Shown piece after piece: positions 7,958 through 15,045 of a DNA stretch of 64,000 nt. Source of the DNA: an uncultured Collinsella sp. (GTDB lineage: Bacteria; Actinomycetota; Coriobacteriia; Coriobacteriales; Coriobacteriaceae); contig CAAGCW010000028.1 in assembly GCA_900768435.1 (NCBI GenBank), positions 16,053 through 80,052 on the forward strand, given 5' to 3'. The notes beneath the pieces were generated by a model. It was not told where the DNA came from, did no database searches, and saw only the letters and a list, made by a program, of their open reading frames with translations. Position numbers and translations under genes: made by a program. Each line of letters begins with the position of its first letter. The first letter of the stretch is position 1.

Positions 7958-9364
7958 GTGGCAGGTAAAAAGTTCTCCCTGTTCGAGGTCATCCTCTCGG
8001 TTATCTGCGTTGTCTTTACCATCGAGGCGGCCGCTCCGGCATCTGCCATGGGTAACGTGCAGTTCTTCTGGTGGATCTTCCTCATCATTACGTTTTTGCT
8101 TCCCTATGGCCTGGTGGTGGCCGAGCTCGGTACGGCGTTCGATTCCGAGGGCGGCCTGTACGATTGGGTTCGCCTGGGCTTGGGCGACCGTTGGGGCGCC
8201 CGCTGCTCCTGGTGCTATTGGGTCAACTTTCCACTGTGGGTGGCAAGTATCGCCTGCATGTTCCCCAGTGTCATCAATGCGGTATGGGGCATCGAATTTT
8301 CGCTTGGGGTCCGAATTGCCATCGAGCTTGCCTTTGTGTGGGGCGTCACGGTCATGGCAATGCAGCCGGTGGCCGAGGCCGATTGGGTCATGGATGGCGG
8401 CGCCGTCATCAAGGTGCTCATTACCGCCGTGGTGGGAATCATCGGCATCTGGTTTGCCTGCAACAACGGCTTTGCCAACGATATGTCGTTTAAGACATTT
8501 GTCCCCGATCTGGGAGACACTAACTCACTGACGTATCTTTCAATCATCCTATTCAACTTTATGGGCTTTGAGGTGGTCGCGACCTTTGCCAGCACGATGA
8601 AGAACCCATCGCGCGATATCCCCAAGGCGGTTATCGCCGGTGGCGTTGCCATCGCGGCGATCTACATTATCTGTGGCATCGGTATTGGAGCCGCGGTTCC
8701 CACCGAGCAGCTTTCACTCGATTCGGGCATTGTGGACGCGGTTGCCGCCATGGTGGGGCGCGCTCACCCGCTGACGATGGTCGTGGGCGTGGCCTTTCTG
8801 GTAACGCTGTTTGCCAACATGATCTGTTGGAGCTTTGGCGTCAACAACGTGGCGAGCTATGCCGCGCGCCATGGCAACATGCCGCGTCCCTTTGCGCTGG
8901 TGTCCAAGAAGACCGGCATGCCCAACGGCTCGGCACTCATTAACGGTTGTTTTGCCAGCTTGGTGCTGCTACTTCAGATTCCGCTGGGTGAAGGTTCCGA
9001 CGTCTTTTGGGTCTTCTTCTCGATGAACGTCGTCTTTCTGCTCATGAGCTATATCCCGATGTTCCCGGCGTTTTGGCGCCTGCGTAAATACGACGACCGC
9101 CCGCGTGTGTTTCGCGCGCCCTTCGAGGGCAAGGTGCTTGCGGTAGCGCTTGCGGTGCCGGTGGTAGAACTCGTGCTTTCGATTGTTGCGACAATCGTGC
9201 CGCTTAACAGCTCGCCCGCCGAGATGTCAAAGTTGCCGATCCTCATGGGTGTGGTGATCGGCGTGTTGCTGGGCGAGGTTTCGCGCCTCATATCGCGCCG
9301 CGGCCGCAGCATCGACAATCCCGGCGTTGGCGCAAGGGGGACAGGTCGCTTTGCATCAAAATAG
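7958..9364 (+). CDS. Second agmatine/putrescine-type antiporter, APC family
   Basis: A 468-aa paralogue of the 4345 transporter that starts with GTG at 7958 behind AGGGGGA. It keeps the same signature helices (TIEAAAPASAMGNVQFFWW, NFMGFEVVATFA) and has about twelve membrane segments. The pairing of two transporters with two deiminase genes suggests a duplicated module, with this copy possibly exchanging a different guanidino or diamine substrate. It is separated from aguA1 by 600 bp of structured non-coding DNA and has its own attenuator-like leader. Its codon usage is less biased toward preferred codons than the first copy, consistent with lower expression. Confidence 0.82.
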   Translation: MAGKKFSLFEVILSVICVVFTIEAAAPASAMGNVQFFWWIFLIITFLLPYGLVVAELGTAFDSEGGLYDWVRLGLGDRWGARCSWCYWVNFPLWVASIACMFPSVINAVWGIEFSLGVRIAIELAFVWGVTVMAMQPVAEADWVMDGGAVIKVLITAVVGIIGIWFACNNGFANDMSFKTFVPDLGDTNSLTYLSIILFNFMGFEVVATFASTMKNPSRDIPKAVIAGGVAIAAIYIICGIGIGAAVPTEQLSLDSGIVDAVAAMVGRAHPLTMVVGVAFLVTLFANMICWSFGVNNVASYAARHGNMPRPFALVSKKTGMPNGSALINGCFASLVLLLQIPLGEGSDVFWVFFSMNVVFLLMSYIPMFPAFWRLRKYDDRPRVFRAPFEGKVLAVALAVPVVELVLSIVATIVPLNSSPAEMSKLPILMGVVIGVLLGEVSRLISRRGRSIDNPGVGARGTGRFASK

Positions 9365-9366
9365 TA

Positions 9367-9387
9367 GCGCCGCGAGTTGCGCGGCGC
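9367..9387 (+). terminator. Hairpin after the second antiporter
   Basis: A GCGCCGC/GCGGCGC stem with a short loop begins one base after the stop codon. It lacks a long T tract, so termination is plausible but not certain. Confidence 0.45.
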
Positions 9388-9402
9388 TTGATGCATCTTG
9401 GA

Positions 9403-9594
9403 TTACTGTTCGCGGTGCTCGGGATCAGAAGCGAGCTTAGGCGCAAAGTAGGGGACGTGGCCCAGGTAAGGGCAGCTGTCCGTGCGTTCGTCGACAACAC
9501 AGGGGATATCGTCGTAGGTGAGTGAGTCGCTCAGGCGGGCGATGGCCTTGGCTGCAGGAGCGACGAGCATCTTGAGCGGTGCGATAGGCGCCAT
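9403..9594 (-). CDS. Small hypothetical protein (63 aa)
   Basis: A short minus-strand gene with an excellent ribosome-binding site, AAAAGGAG six bases before ATG, which is the main reason for calling it. The product is 63 aa: a hydrophobic, alanine-rich first third, then a C-terminal part with two Cys residues (IPCVV and SCPYLGHVPYF) and a charged tail. I do not recognise the family. It converges on the second antiporter gene. The two Cys residues could bind metal, but there is no clear motif. Confidence 0.6.
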   Translation of the reverse strand: MAPIAPLKMLVAPAAKAIARLSDSLTYDDIPCVVDERTDSCPYLGHVPYFAPKLASDPEHREQ

Positions 9595-9700
9595 GGCATC
9601 TCCTTTTCTTCATGCGACCCGTGTTTTGGCGTGAATGTATACGCCGCAAGTCTAGCATCCCGCCGCGGAGAGCTTCAAACCACCACAAAGGTGATGAGCA

Positions 9701-9850
9701 GATGCAAGTGAGTAGACTTTTTTGAACTTACCGAGCACATCGCAACAAATACTCAATAAAACCGCAGGTCAGAGCTGTGGCGTTTTGGGGCGTGCTTGGT
9801 CTCCTACAAAAAGCCTGCTCACTTGGTTTTTCTGCTAGAAGACCGCCGCG
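9701..9850 (+). repeat. About 150-bp intergenic repeat, copy 2 (family E)
   Basis: This is the second copy of the block at 1598-1748, in the same orientation, with the inverted ends AAGTGAGTAGACT and AGCCTGCTCACTT diverged by a base or two. A truncated family C palindrome follows at 9889-9918. It lies downstream of the second LuxR gene, as copy 1 lies downstream of the first. The rest of 9595-9991 holds no gene. Confidence 0.75.
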
Positions 9851-9888
9851 ATGGAAGGCAGCTCCCTCGTGGCGGCAGACATTTGCCC

Positions 9889-9918
9889 AGATAAAACCTG
9901 CCAAAATAAACCTGTCTA
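9889..9918 (-). repeat. Family C palindrome, copy 2, truncated
   Basis: CAGATAAAACCTGCC and AAAATAAACCTGTC are present, but the second arm is lost, so the hairpin cannot form. On the minus strand it lies about 70 bases after the stop of the LuxR regulator at 9992. Confidence 0.7.
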
Positions 9919-9957
9919 TTCTTTGAGCCAGAGCCGACAATAATTCAAATGGCGAAA

Positions 9958-9991
9958 TCAAAGGGCGTTCTCCGTATGGAAGGCGCCCTTT
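9958..9991. terminator. Hairpin at the 3' end of the soluble LuxR regulator
   Basis: AAAGGGCG and CGCCCTTT arms around 9959-9990 directly follow the LuxR stop codon on the minus strand. T-rich sequence lies on both sides, so it may act in both directions. Confidence 0.6.
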
Positions 9992-10795
9992 TTATCGCGG
10001 GATGTTTCGCGTGGCAGTCATGAGGCCCAGGCGGTTGCTGACGCCGAGCTTGCGATAGATGGCGTTGACATGCTTCTTGACGGTTGACTCGCTTATGAAT
10101 AGCTCGTTTGCCATCTGTTTGTTCGTTTTGCCGTCGAGCATGAGCCGCATGACTTCGGCTTCGCGCGGTTGGATATTGTGTTCTGTAATGAAAGCATTCA
10201 GCTCGTTTGTGTCTTCTGTCTGGGTGAGTTTAATGCCCCGAGGATAGAGGTTGGCGAGCGCGAGGCTCGCGTGCCGAGCGATTTCGAGCAGGATTGCGAG
10301 CTCGGTGTCGGTGAAGTCTCCGGCTGTGCGTTCGCGAAACAGGGTGATGCTTCCTAGCGGCCTGTCGTTGTGCGCGAGCGTGGCCGTACAGCCAAAGTAG
10401 ACGCCCTGCGGTTCCATCCATTTGCGATAGATGGGCGTGGCATCGCGTCGCTCGACGTCGACGAGGTCGAGGTCGCGGTAGACGCCGACCTTATGTAAGT
10501 CAAAGCTCCATGTTGTATAGTCCATCGCGGCGTAGCGGTTGTAGTAGTCGCTCAGTGCGCGGTCGTCCATTCCGCTGCTTGCGGGGTGGACGTAACGTGG
10601 GGCATCACTGCCCGCCGCCTCGATCAGGTCGAACATGGCGATCCGATGGGGCACGAGCCCTGTCGTTCCCTCGAGGGTCTCCTTTTGCAGCATATCGACA
10701 CCGTGTGATGCGTGGATTGCGAGTGCGAGCTCGTTGAGGGCGGTCCAGGTCGTACTGTCCAGCTCAATAGTTTGCTGTTTATTGCATGGGGGCAT
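9992..10795 (-). CDS. Soluble LuxR-family transcriptional regulator
   Basis: A 267-aa protein from the ATG at 10795, chosen because AAAGGACG lies just upstream; a longer frame to 10831 lacks a site. Residues 1-195 look like a sensory domain with GAF-like character (GVYFGCTATLAHNDRPLGSI and a following helix). Residues 205-265 form a LuxR helix-turn-helix (QPREAEVMRLMLDGKTNKQM, SESTVKKHVNAIYRKLG). The gene is divergent from aguA2 with 178 bp between, which suggests that it controls aguA2 and perhaps itself. It has no membrane segment, unlike the regulator at 1842. Confidence 0.82.
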   Translation of the reverse strand: MPPCNKQQTIELDSTTWTALNELALAIHASHGVDMLQKETLEGTTGLVPHRIAMFDLIEAAGSDAPRYVHPASSGMDDRALSDYYNRYAAMDYTTWSFDLHKVGVYRDLDLVDVERRDATPIYRKWMEPQGVYFGCTATLAHNDRPLGSITLFRERTAGDFTDTELAILLEIARHASLALANLYPRGIKLTQTEDTNELNAFITEHNIQPREAEVMRLMLDGKTNKQMANELFISESTVKKHVNAIYRKLGVSNRLGLMTATRNIPR

Positions 10796-10829
10796 AGGGC
10801 GTCCTTTCCATTGTGGAACCCAGTATGTC

Positions 10830-10924
10830 ATGTTCTCGGCCTGAATAGAACTTTAGGTCAGCGAATGGTATACCGTCGGTCGCTGAAAGGGGCTCGAGGG
10901 ACCATTGAGAACATCTCGGTGCGG
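10830..10924. promoter_or_regulatory. Nested dyads between the LuxR regulator and aguA2
   Basis: ATGTTCTC (10830-10837) and GAGAACAT (10917-10924) form an 8-bp inverted repeat. Inside it, TCAGCGA (10858-10864) and TCGCTGA (10880-10886) flank the palindrome GGTATACC (10867-10874). This nested symmetry in a divergent promoter region fits operators for the LuxR regulator. Confidence 0.5.
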
Positions 10925-10973
10925 CCGCATCATGGTCTCGTCAAGCAAAAGCACCGAGATTTAGGAGCTTGAA

Positions 10974-12095
10974 ATGAAGACCATTTACGAGAGCGAGTCT
11001 ACGCCAAAGAAGGACGGATTCTACATGCCCGGCGAGTACGAAGAGCAGGAGCGCACCTGGATTTTGTGGCCGCATCGCTCGGATGTGTGGCGCTGCGGTG
11101 CCAAGCCGGCGCAGAAGGTCTTCACCGAGATCATCAAGACCATTGCACGTTTTCAGCCCATCACTGTGGGCGTCAACACCGAAGACTTCCCCGCGGTGTG
11201 TGAGATCTTCGACGGCGTTGAAAACGTGCGCGTTATCCACATGGAGTACAACGACAGCTGGATTCGCGACCCCGGCCCGGCATTCCTCGTTAATGACAAT
11301 GGTGAGGTTGCTCTTTCGCACTTCCACTTTAATGCTTACGGCGGTTTCATTGACGGCCTGTATTTCCCGTGGGACAAGGACGCTTCCATTGGCCTGCAGG
11401 TGGCACAGCTCGAGCAGGTTAACCGCTATCGTCCCGAGGATTATATCCTCGAGGGCGGCTCGTTCAACTGTGATGGTCAAGGCACCGTCGTGACCACCGA
11501 GATGTGTCTGCTCAACGAGGACCGCAACCCGCAGTACACCAAGGAGCAGATTGAGGAGAAGCTCTCTGAGTATCTCGGTATCGAGAAGGTTATCTGGATC
11601 AAGGACGGTATCGATCCGTACGAAACGAACGGTCATGTGGACGACGTCGCATGCTTTAGTGCGCCCGGCGAGGTCTGCTGCATGTGGACCGATGATCCCA
11701 ACCATAAGTTCTACAAGGAGTGCCAAGAGGCGTATAAGACGCTTTCCGAGACGACGGATGCCCGTGGCCGCAAGCTTAAGATCCACAAGGTGATTATGCC
11801 TGCGACCTCGGTATATATGACCGAGGAGGAGGCATCGACCATCGATCCGGTCGAGGGTGTGCTGCCGCGTACTCCCGAGGACGCTTTCGAGCCGAGCTAC
11901 CTCAACTTCCTGCCCATCAACGGGGCGGTGCTGGTGCCACAGTTTGGCGACCCCAACGATGCCCAGGCGCTCAAGGATATCCAGGCTGCTTATCCGGACC
12001 GTGAAGTCATCGGTATCATGACTCGCGAGGTTATCTACGGCGGCGGCAACATCCACTACATCACCCAACAGCAGCCCAAGGCGCGCTGCAAGTAG
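10974..12095 (+). CDS. Agmatine deiminase paralogue lacking the catalytic Cys (AguA2)
   Basis: A 373-aa protein of normal family length, with the canonical RDPGPAFLV and NGHVDDVACF motifs and no insertion, so overall it looks closer to classical agmatine deiminases than AguA1 does. However, the nucleophilic Cys of GGGNIHC is Tyr here (GGGNIHYITQQQ, codon TAC where AguA1 has TGC). In this family that Cys forms the covalent amidino intermediate, so hydrolysis should be lost. It may be a pseudoenzyme that binds agmatine, a partner subunit for AguA1, or a recently inactivated copy. The frame is intact and it has its own divergent regulator. Confidence 0.85.
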   Translation: MKTIYESESTPKKDGFYMPGEYEEQERTWILWPHRSDVWRCGAKPAQKVFTEIIKTIARFQPITVGVNTEDFPAVCEIFDGVENVRVIHMEYNDSWIRDPGPAFLVNDNGEVALSHFHFNAYGGFIDGLYFPWDKDASIGLQVAQLEQVNRYRPEDYILEGGSFNCDGQGTVVTTEMCLLNEDRNPQYTKEQIEEKLSEYLGIEKVIWIKDGIDPYETNGHVDDVACFSAPGEVCCMWTDDPNHKFYKECQEAYKTLSETTDARGRKLKIHKVIMPATSVYMTEEEASTIDPVEGVLPRTPEDAFEPSYLNFLPINGAVLVPQFGDPNDAQALKDIQAAYPDREVIGIMTREVIYGGGNIHYITQQQPKARCK

Positions 12096-12135
12096 AGGCG
12101 GTTGCAGGCACACGGGGTAGTGTCGATATGACCTG

Positions 12136-12169
12136 GGGCCCGCTGGCGCACACGCTGGCGGGCCCTTTT
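12136..12169 (+). terminator. Intrinsic terminator after aguA2
   Basis: A GGGCCCGC stem, with its complement at 12158-12165, encloses a loop that also contains a repeated CGCTGGCG. TTTT follows. Confidence 0.75.
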
Positions 12170-12228
12170 GCGTGCGGCGGGCAGCGTTGCACGCGGGCAC
12201 TCGGGTCTAAGCGAGGGTACCAGGGGCC

Positions 12229-12267
12229 TTGCTTATCGTCGATAGTTGGTCTAGAATCGTCGATAGT
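12229..12267 (+). promoter_or_regulatory. Promoter overlapped by a 12-bp direct repeat
   Basis: TTGCTT (12229-12234) and TAGAAT (12252-12257) are spaced by 17 bp. ATCGTCGATAGT occurs exactly twice, at 12235-12246 and 12256-12267, 21 bp apart, which is two helical turns on the same face. Each copy contains the dyad ATCG-T-CGAT. The repeat covers the spacer and -10 box, fitting autorepression by the downstream regulator. Confidence 0.65.
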
Positions 12268-12284
12268 CGATGATAGGGGGTAGC

Positions 12285-13835
12285 ATGCAGCTTGTTGAAA
12301 GTGAGACCGTTGAGTTCAAGTGCACATTTACCCCTAAGCTGCTCAAAGCTGTGGTGGCGTTTGCCAATTCAAATGGTGGTACCTTGTATATCGGAATCGA
12401 CGATTTTGGCAGCATCATCGGCGTGGACGATATCGATGCCACCATGCTTCAATGCTCTAATGCAATAACCGATGGCGTGTATCCCGACGTTTCTGAAATC
12501 ACGACGGTCTCCGCATTGGACATCGATGGCGCGGCGTTGGTGAAAATCGAGGTTGAAGCGGGTCCTCACAAGCCGTACTGCCTGTGCTCGAAGGGATTTG
12601 TTCCCGCCGGGGTATATCGGCGCCTGGGTCCTGCCAACGTGCCCATCGAGATGGCCCAGATCCGCTCGATGATCAAGCGCACCGACGGCGATTATTTTGA
12701 GACCGCGCGCTCTCATGAACAGAGCTTGACGTTTTTTGAAGCCGAGCGGGTCTTTAGGCGCGCGGAGATTACGTTTGACCAAACCTCTCAAAAGAATCTC
12801 GGCCTTATCGATGAGTTGGGCTTTTACACCAATTTGGCACTGCTGGTCTCTGACCAAAACCCCTTTGCAGTCCGCGCTGGCCTCTTCAACGACGATGCGT
12901 ATACCGAGTTTATCGACCGTCAGGATGGCGAGGGCTCGATCTTCAGGCAGATAGAGGATATCGAACGGTTCCTCAATATATCGAACGCAACGCGTATGTA
13001 CTTTGTGCCGGGAAGGCTCGATCGCATAGATAAGGACGACTATCCCCGCGAGGCTGTTCGAGAGGGAATTCTGAACCTGTTTATCCATCGCGACTACGAA
13101 TCTTCGGTGGCGTCTCTTATCAAGATGAGCCGTACGGCGCTTGAATTTACCAATGCGGGAGGGCCGCAGCACATCAGCGTCGAGGAGGCGCTTGCGGGCG
13201 GCTCGGACGCTCGGAATCCAAAGCTGCAACTGCTCTTTTTGCGTCTGGGGATGGTTGAGGCGTTTGGAACGGGCCTCAAGGGGATCCGTGCGCTCTATGA
13301 GGCGGAAGGGTTGGAACCCGAAGTCTGCGCCTACCCTGCAATGTTTAGGTTGTCGCTGCCCAACGTCAACGCCGTGCGCAATTCCTATCTGACGCCTCGT
13401 GGCAATAGCGGTCCCAACTTGCGTGGGGATTACAGCGATTATGAGCAGCTCGAGCGGGAAGGGGCGCTGCCGCCCGATGTTTCGCAGGCGTTTGCATCCG
13501 TGCGAGCGCAGCGAGAGGGGCACGTGTCGATGAATGGCGACTGCGGCCACGAGGTGCGCGCCAAGCTCGTGGAGGAGCTTGGCTTTGATGTTGCGTGCAA
13601 GGCGTCCGCGATGCTACAGGATGTCTCGGACGAGCGACGTGGTGGATACGCTCGCGCCTTGATTCGCTTTGCCCTTGAGCGGCCCCGCGGTTTTACGCGC
13701 CAGGATGCTTCGGACGCTCTGGGAACTGGGCGCGACGTGACGCTGCGGGTTATCAACGGTTTGCTTGAGGAAGGCGCACTCGTTAAAGAGGGGCGCGCTC
13801 GGGCGACGAGATATCGCGCTGTCGGGCAGGTTTAG
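12285..13835 (+). CDS. AlbA_2/Schlafen-domain putative transcriptional regulator
   Basis: A 516-aa protein from the ATG at 12285 behind TAGGGGG; an in-frame ATG at 12270 lies before this site. The N-terminus carries the AlbA_2 (old AAA_4, Schlafen-like) signature, ESETVEFKCTF then AFANSNGGTLYIGIDDFG. The middle has the usual C-terminal ATP-binding-like region (REAVREGILNLFIHRDY, GTGLKGIRALYEAEG). The last 60 residues look like a winged helix (FTRQDASDALGTGRDVTLRV). Such proteins are usually local regulators, often linked to mobile or defence genes. The gene stands alone, with an operator-like repeat over its promoter, so autoregulation is likely. Confidence 0.8.
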   Translation: MQLVESETVEFKCTFTPKLLKAVVAFANSNGGTLYIGIDDFGSIIGVDDIDATMLQCSNAITDGVYPDVSEITTVSALDIDGAALVKIEVEAGPHKPYCLCSKGFVPAGVYRRLGPANVPIEMAQIRSMIKRTDGDYFETARSHEQSLTFFEAERVFRRAEITFDQTSQKNLGLIDELGFYTNLALLVSDQNPFAVRAGLFNDDAYTEFIDRQDGEGSIFRQIEDIERFLNISNATRMYFVPGRLDRIDKDDYPREAVREGILNLFIHRDYESSVASLIKMSRTALEFTNAGGPQHISVEEALAGGSDARNPKLQLLFLRLGMVEAFGTGLKGIRALYEAEGLEPEVCAYPAMFRLSLPNVNAVRNSYLTPRGNSGPNLRGDYSDYEQLEREGALPPDVSQAFASVRAQREGHVSMNGDCGHEVRAKLVEELGFDVACKASAMLQDVSDERRGGYARALIRFALERPRGFTRQDASDALGTGRDVTLRVINGLLEEGALVKEGRARATRYRAVGQV

Positions 13836-13917
13836 GGACGGGCGGTCCGGCCCCCTGGGTTATTCCTGGGCAGAGGCCAAGGGCCGGGTGCCCGGCGCAC
13901 CTTGATTGAAGGGGTAC

Positions 13918-14562
13918 TTAGAGCGTGCCTCCGTACATATAGACGATAAATCCGTCACCGGTGTCTTGGCTGTGGTCCTCTAGGATGCGCTTCATGTTGA
14001 GGTGCTCGTAAAACTGCCAGTCGGAGTTGCAGTCGCTCATCAGGAAGAATTTGGTGCAGCCTGCCTTGGCGAGCTCGGCGCGCGCAAGGTCGATGAGCTC
14101 GCGGCCGAGTCCCTTGCCCTGCCATTCAGGCACAATGATAATCAAGTTGAGCTGACCCTGGGCATATTCGTTGCCCGTGGCGGCAAAGCGGTCGGCTGTG
14201 GCCTTTTCGCGGCTGTCTCCAAAGAGCGAGCCTTCGAGTTTGGCATCGGCGGTCTTTGCCATCTCGGTTGCCTGGATAAACAGCTTGTCGTAACAGGGCT
14301 CCCAGATGGGATTGGTACGCGGCTTGCCGTCCTCGAAGATGCCGATGCAGCAGGCGGCGATAATGCGGCCCTCAGCCTCGGCGACGAGCGCGATGGGGGA
14401 GCGCTGCAGCTGCATGGCAATGTTAAAGCGCGCGCAGAAATCGGCAGCTTCGGCGTCGCCGCGGTTGCGCAGCGTGTTGCACCACAGCTGGTTGTAGATG
14501 GCAGCGATGCCGGCCAGGTCATCGAGCGTGGCGGCGCGCAGGGTTACGTTGTCAAGGCTCAT
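13918..14562 (-). CDS. GNAT-family N-acetyltransferase
   Basis: A 214-aa protein from the ATG at 14562, which has GGAAGGAG seven bases upstream; a TTG 15 bases further up is rejected. The acetyl-CoA motif A is visible as IIIVPEWQGKGLGRELIDLA near residues 143-162, with the following beta strand KFFLMSDCNSDWQFYEHLNM. The N-terminal 20 residues match the usual GNAT beta1-alpha1. The acceptor substrate cannot be told from sequence. It converges on the AlbA_2 gene, with a GC-rich palindromic stretch at about 13847-13893 between the two stops that may terminate both. Confidence 0.85.
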   Translation of the reverse strand: MSLDNVTLRAATLDDLAGIAAIYNQLWCNTLRNRGDAEAADFCARFNIAMQLQRSPIALVAEAEGRIIAACCIGIFEDGKPRTNPIWEPCYDKLFIQATEMAKTADAKLEGSLFGDSREKATADRFAATGNEYAQGQLNLIIIVPEWQGKGLGRELIDLARAELAKAGCTKFFLMSDCNSDWQFYEHLNMKRILEDHSQDTGDGFIVYMYGGTL

Positions 14563-14689
14563 GGAGGCTCCTTCCAAGTTGGGTCAGGCCACCTCTGAGT
14601 GTGACATGGCCGCAGAGCGCCCGCATCAATCATTCGGCAGACGAGCCACGATACCTCGGGGACGGAGGGCCCTAAGAAGGAATGAGGGC

Positions 14690-14776
14690 GGATTTTCGGA
14701 CACTTGCTCGATGAGAGTGGATAATCTCCCACTTTTAGCGCTGGTATAGGCCAAAAACGGGAGATTATCCACTCTC
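14690..14776 (+). repeat. Intergenic hairpin family F, copy 1
   Basis: GAGAGTGGATAATCTCCC (14713-14730) pairs perfectly with 14759-14776. A preceding block GGATTTTCGGACAC is also shared with the inverted copy at 60208-60300. The loop retains CTTTTAG and GGCCAAAAAC landmarks. No protein is encoded. Confidence 0.75.
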
Positions 14777-14781
14777 ATTCT

Positions 14782-14843
14782 GGGTAGTCGTTGGGGACGT
14801 TCTTAAACGACCAGTCATTAAAGAACGTCCCCAACGACTACCC
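14782..14843. repeat. Perfect 23-bp inverted repeat
   Basis: The arms 14782-14804 and 14821-14843 are exact reverse complements (core GTTGGGGACGTTCTT) with a 16-base loop. A short echo, GGAGCGTCCCC, follows at about 14850. There is no T tract. It is one of several very long hairpins at gene borders in this window. Confidence 0.8.
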
Positions 14844-14890
14844 CAAAAGGAGCGTCCCCAAGTGCCAGCTTTGGTAACGATGCTGGTATA

Positions 14891-15045
14891 AAAACGTCAG
14901 CGAAAACCCGTCAGAGCGAGCAAGGTGCCTTGAAGCGAGGCGGCATTGACCTTTTGGTCATGCCGTCGAAGCTGAAAGGCAGATTGCTCGCTCTGGCGGG
15001 TTTGCAGCGTCGGCCGGTTACGGCGTTTGGTAAAACGCCGTAACC
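14891..15045 (-). repeat. Family A structured element, copy 2, with trailing hairpin
   Basis: The outer stem AAACCCGTCAGAGCGAGC (14904-14921) pairs with 14986-15003 with one mismatch. The conserved core strands are CAAGGTGCC (14921-14929) and GGCAGATTG (14978-14986). The apical hairpin (14941-14965) has CGGCAT/ATGCCG, a bulged T and GACC-TTTT-GGTC. In aroF orientation, a GGTTACGGCGTTT stem (15016-15045) comes first, directly after the stop, then GCTGC, the element, TCGCTGAC and TTTTT. Confidence 0.75.
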
